Assembly: GCA_003250135.1 (NCBI GenBank)
Contig: QKHF01000107.1
Coordinates: 1-7,843 of the forward strand
Length of the DNA: 7,843 bases
Origin: Paracoccaceae bacterium
GTDB lineage: Bacteria; Pseudomonadota; Alphaproteobacteria; Rhodobacterales; Rhodobacteraceae
Reading direction: 5' to 3'
Part shown: positions 6,712-7,843 of the stretch, piece by piece
Layout of the letters: each line of letters begins with the position of its first letter
Numbering within the stretch: the first letter of the stretch is position 1
Notes under the pieces: generated by a model
The model's input: the letters and a program-made list of their open reading frames with translations, nothing else
What the model was told of the DNA's origin: nothing
Databases searched by the model: none
Made by a program: the position numbers and the translations under genes

Positions 6712-7113
6712 ATGGCCGTCCCGCTTCCGACAGCGCCCGTCATCGAAGGCGCCGCGACGATCGTGCCTGTCAGGGACGTGCCGACTTCCGCAGCCTTCTA
6801 TGCCGACGTTTTCGGTTGGGAGGTGCGCGACATGAGCCCCGACGAGACGTTCTGCATCATCATTGGAGACGCCATCGCCCTCTGCCTGATGGGAACCACG
6901 GACGAGGCCGCGCTGAACGCGACGCGCAGCCATATCTCGGTCTATGTCTGGGTGCGCGGCGTCGACGCCCTTTATGACTCTCTCCGGCCGGAGCTGGATT
7001 CGCTTTCCGACGACCAGGTCCGCGCGCCTTTCACGCAGGATTACGGCATGCGGGAGTTCCATGTGAAAGACCCGGACGGATGCCTGCTGATGTTTGGCGA
7101 GGAGGCGGGGTAA
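6712..7113 (+). CDS. VOC (glyoxalase/bleomycin-resistance) fold protein
   Basis: This is a 133-residue single VOC-domain protein, probably a cytoplasmic dimer; the substrate is unknown. The two beta-alpha-beta-beta-beta halves are visible. The first begins ATIVPVRDVPTSAAFYADVF (15-34) with the typical FY..VFGW helix end. The second runs SHISVYVWVRGVDALYDSL (73-91) and ends YGMREFHVKDPDGCLLMFGE (111-130), the standard F-x-x-x-DPDG-x-x-x-x-F signature with a terminal Glu that is a metal ligand in many members. Such proteins include lyases, dioxygenases and antibiotic-binding proteins, and nothing here picks among them. The start follows GGAG (6700-6703) by 8 nt. The upstream katG terminator implies its own promoter, but no clear one is seen in 6646-6699. 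It converges on the ScfR-type regulator, with 3 nt between stops. Confidence 0.87.
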   Translation: MAVPLPTAPVIEGAATIVPVRDVPTSAAFYADVFGWEVRDMSPDETFCIIIGDAIALCLMGTTDEAALNATRSHISVYVWVRGVDALYDSLRPELDSLSDDQVRAPFTQDYGMREFHVKDPDGCLLMFGEEAG

Positions 7114-7127
7114 CCTCTACTCGCCAA
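7094..7127. terminator. Hairpin spanning the two convergent stop codons
   Basis: TTGGCGAG (7094-7101) and CTCGCCAA (7120-7127) pair perfectly. GAGG (7102-7105) with CCTC (7114-7117) extends the stem past a 2-nt bulge, leaving an 8-nt loop. Both genes end inside it: the TAA of the VOC gene is in the loop, and the regulator's TAG (complement of 7117-7119) is at the bulge. There is no T-tract on either strand, so a two-way terminator or transcript-end protector is only a possibility. Confidence 0.4.
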
Positions 7128-7843
7128 GGCTATAGGGGATCACCTCGCGTCGGTTGTGATCGACTTTCAGCGATTTCTCGACCGGCGGCACGGCGCGCTG
7201 GTGACAGTTGGCGCGCTCGCAGATTCGGCAGCTGACGCCGATCGGCTCATAGGCGGCGTCGTTGGCCAGATCCAACCCCTCACTATAGACGATGTCGGCG
7301 GCGTGCTTGACCTCGCAGCCGAGGCCGATGGCGTAGCGCCGCGTCGGCGCGCGCCAGCCGCCGCCATGCTTGGTGACGTCGGTGGCGAGGCAGAGATAGC
7401 GCACCCCGTCCGGCGTCTCGGCCAGCTGGCGGATGATCCTCCCCGGCGTCTCGAACGCCTGATGCACGTTCCAGAGCGGGCAGGCGCCGCCGAAGCGGGC
7501 GAATTGAAGCTGGGTCGCGGAGCGGCGCTTGGTGATCGTGCCCGCTTGGTCGACGCGCACGAAGAAGAACGGGACGCCCTTCTCACCCGGCCGCTGCAGG
7601 GTGGAGAGCCGGTGCCCGACCTGCTCCACGCTGGCGCCGAAGCGGGCCGCCAGAAGCTCAAGATCGTGGCGCAATTCACGCGCCGCCTTGAGGAATTCCC
7701 CATAGGGCAGCATCGCGGCGCCGGCGAAATAGTTGGCGAGGCCGATCTTGGCGATCTCCCGCGCGCTCTGGGTCTGGAACCGGGCGAAATCGAGCGTCGC
7801 CTCAAGCAGATTTTCATGCGCGATCAACGCGACCTGGTGGGCG
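7117..7843 (-). CDS. XRE/IrrE-type short-chain fatty acyl regulator (ScfR/RamB-like), C-terminal part
   Basis: Only the last 241 codons are in the window; the frame runs open through the right edge, so the N-terminus, including the helix-turn-helix that family members carry, is missing. What remains is the end of an IrrE-like domain (AREIAKIGLANYFAGAAMLP) and then the C-terminal DUF2083-type domain. That domain has GVPFFFVRVDQAGTITKR, FGGACPLWNVHQAF (complement of about 7450-7491), YAIGLGCEVKHA, IVYSEGLDL and the Cys-rich CRICERANCHQRA (complement of 7192-7230). These match the ScfR/RamB/PccR group, which in characterised members controls acetate, glyoxylate or propionyl-CoA metabolism and is thought to sense acyl-CoA. 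Complete members are about 460-480 residues, so roughly half is seen. A TTG at 7827-7825 is internal, not the start. No metabolic target gene is visible nearby. Confidence 0.87.
   Translation of the reverse strand, partial: AHQVALIAHENLLEATLDFARFQTQSAREIAKIGLANYFAGAAMLPYGEFLKAARELRHDLELLAARFGASVEQVGHRLSTLQRPGEKGVPFFFVRVDQAGTITKRRSATQLQFARFGGACPLWNVHQAFETPGRIIRQLAETPDGVRYLCLATDVTKHGGGWRAPTRRYAIGLGCEVKHAADIVYSEGLDLANDAAYEPIGVSCRICERANCHQRAVPPVEKSLKVDHNRREVIPYSLGE

Overview
The window is GC-rich and densely coded. It looks like an ordinary chromosomal segment of a proteobacterium, most likely an alphaproteobacterium. That placement rests on the GC-rich codon usage, the mix of cobalamin genes, and a regulator of the short-chain fatty acyl (ScfR/RamB-like) family; I cannot name a genus. 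I see no insertion sequence, phage gene, CRISPR array, tRNA or rRNA.

Left block (1-2750) is corrin-ring synthesis for vitamin B12. cobA (uroporphyrinogen-III C-methyltransferase) runs leftward and leaves the window before its stop. Diverging from it across a 93-nt gap is a two-gene unit, cbiD (C1-methyltransferase) and cobK (precorrin-6A reductase), separated by 3 nt. The gap holds a perfect 8-bp inverted repeat. It also holds a -10-like box so close to the cbiD ATG that the message may be leaderless.

Middle block (2837-6645) starts with a small DUF805-like membrane protein, followed by oxyR and katG in the same direction. OxyR keeps the complete redox switch, including Cys199 and Cys208 at the E. 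coli positions. KatG keeps its full active site and Met-Tyr-Trp crosslink residues. A strong OxyR operator (ATAG-N7-CTAT-N7-ATAG-N7-CGAC) begins inside the oxyR stop codon and lies upstream of katG, so the peroxide sensor sits next to its likely target. katG ends in a textbook intrinsic terminator with a UUCG tetraloop.

Right block (6712-7843) holds a small VOC/glyoxalase-fold protein with its own ribosome-binding site. It converges on the C-terminal half of a large XRE/ScfR-type regulator that enters from beyond the right edge. Their stop codons are 3 nt apart, and a hairpin spans both gene ends.

No undescribed multi-gene system is evident. The points worth a second look are the OxyR operator that overlaps its own gene's stop codon, the cobA/cbiD divergent control region, the shared hairpin at 7094-7127, and the unassigned DUF805-like gene.
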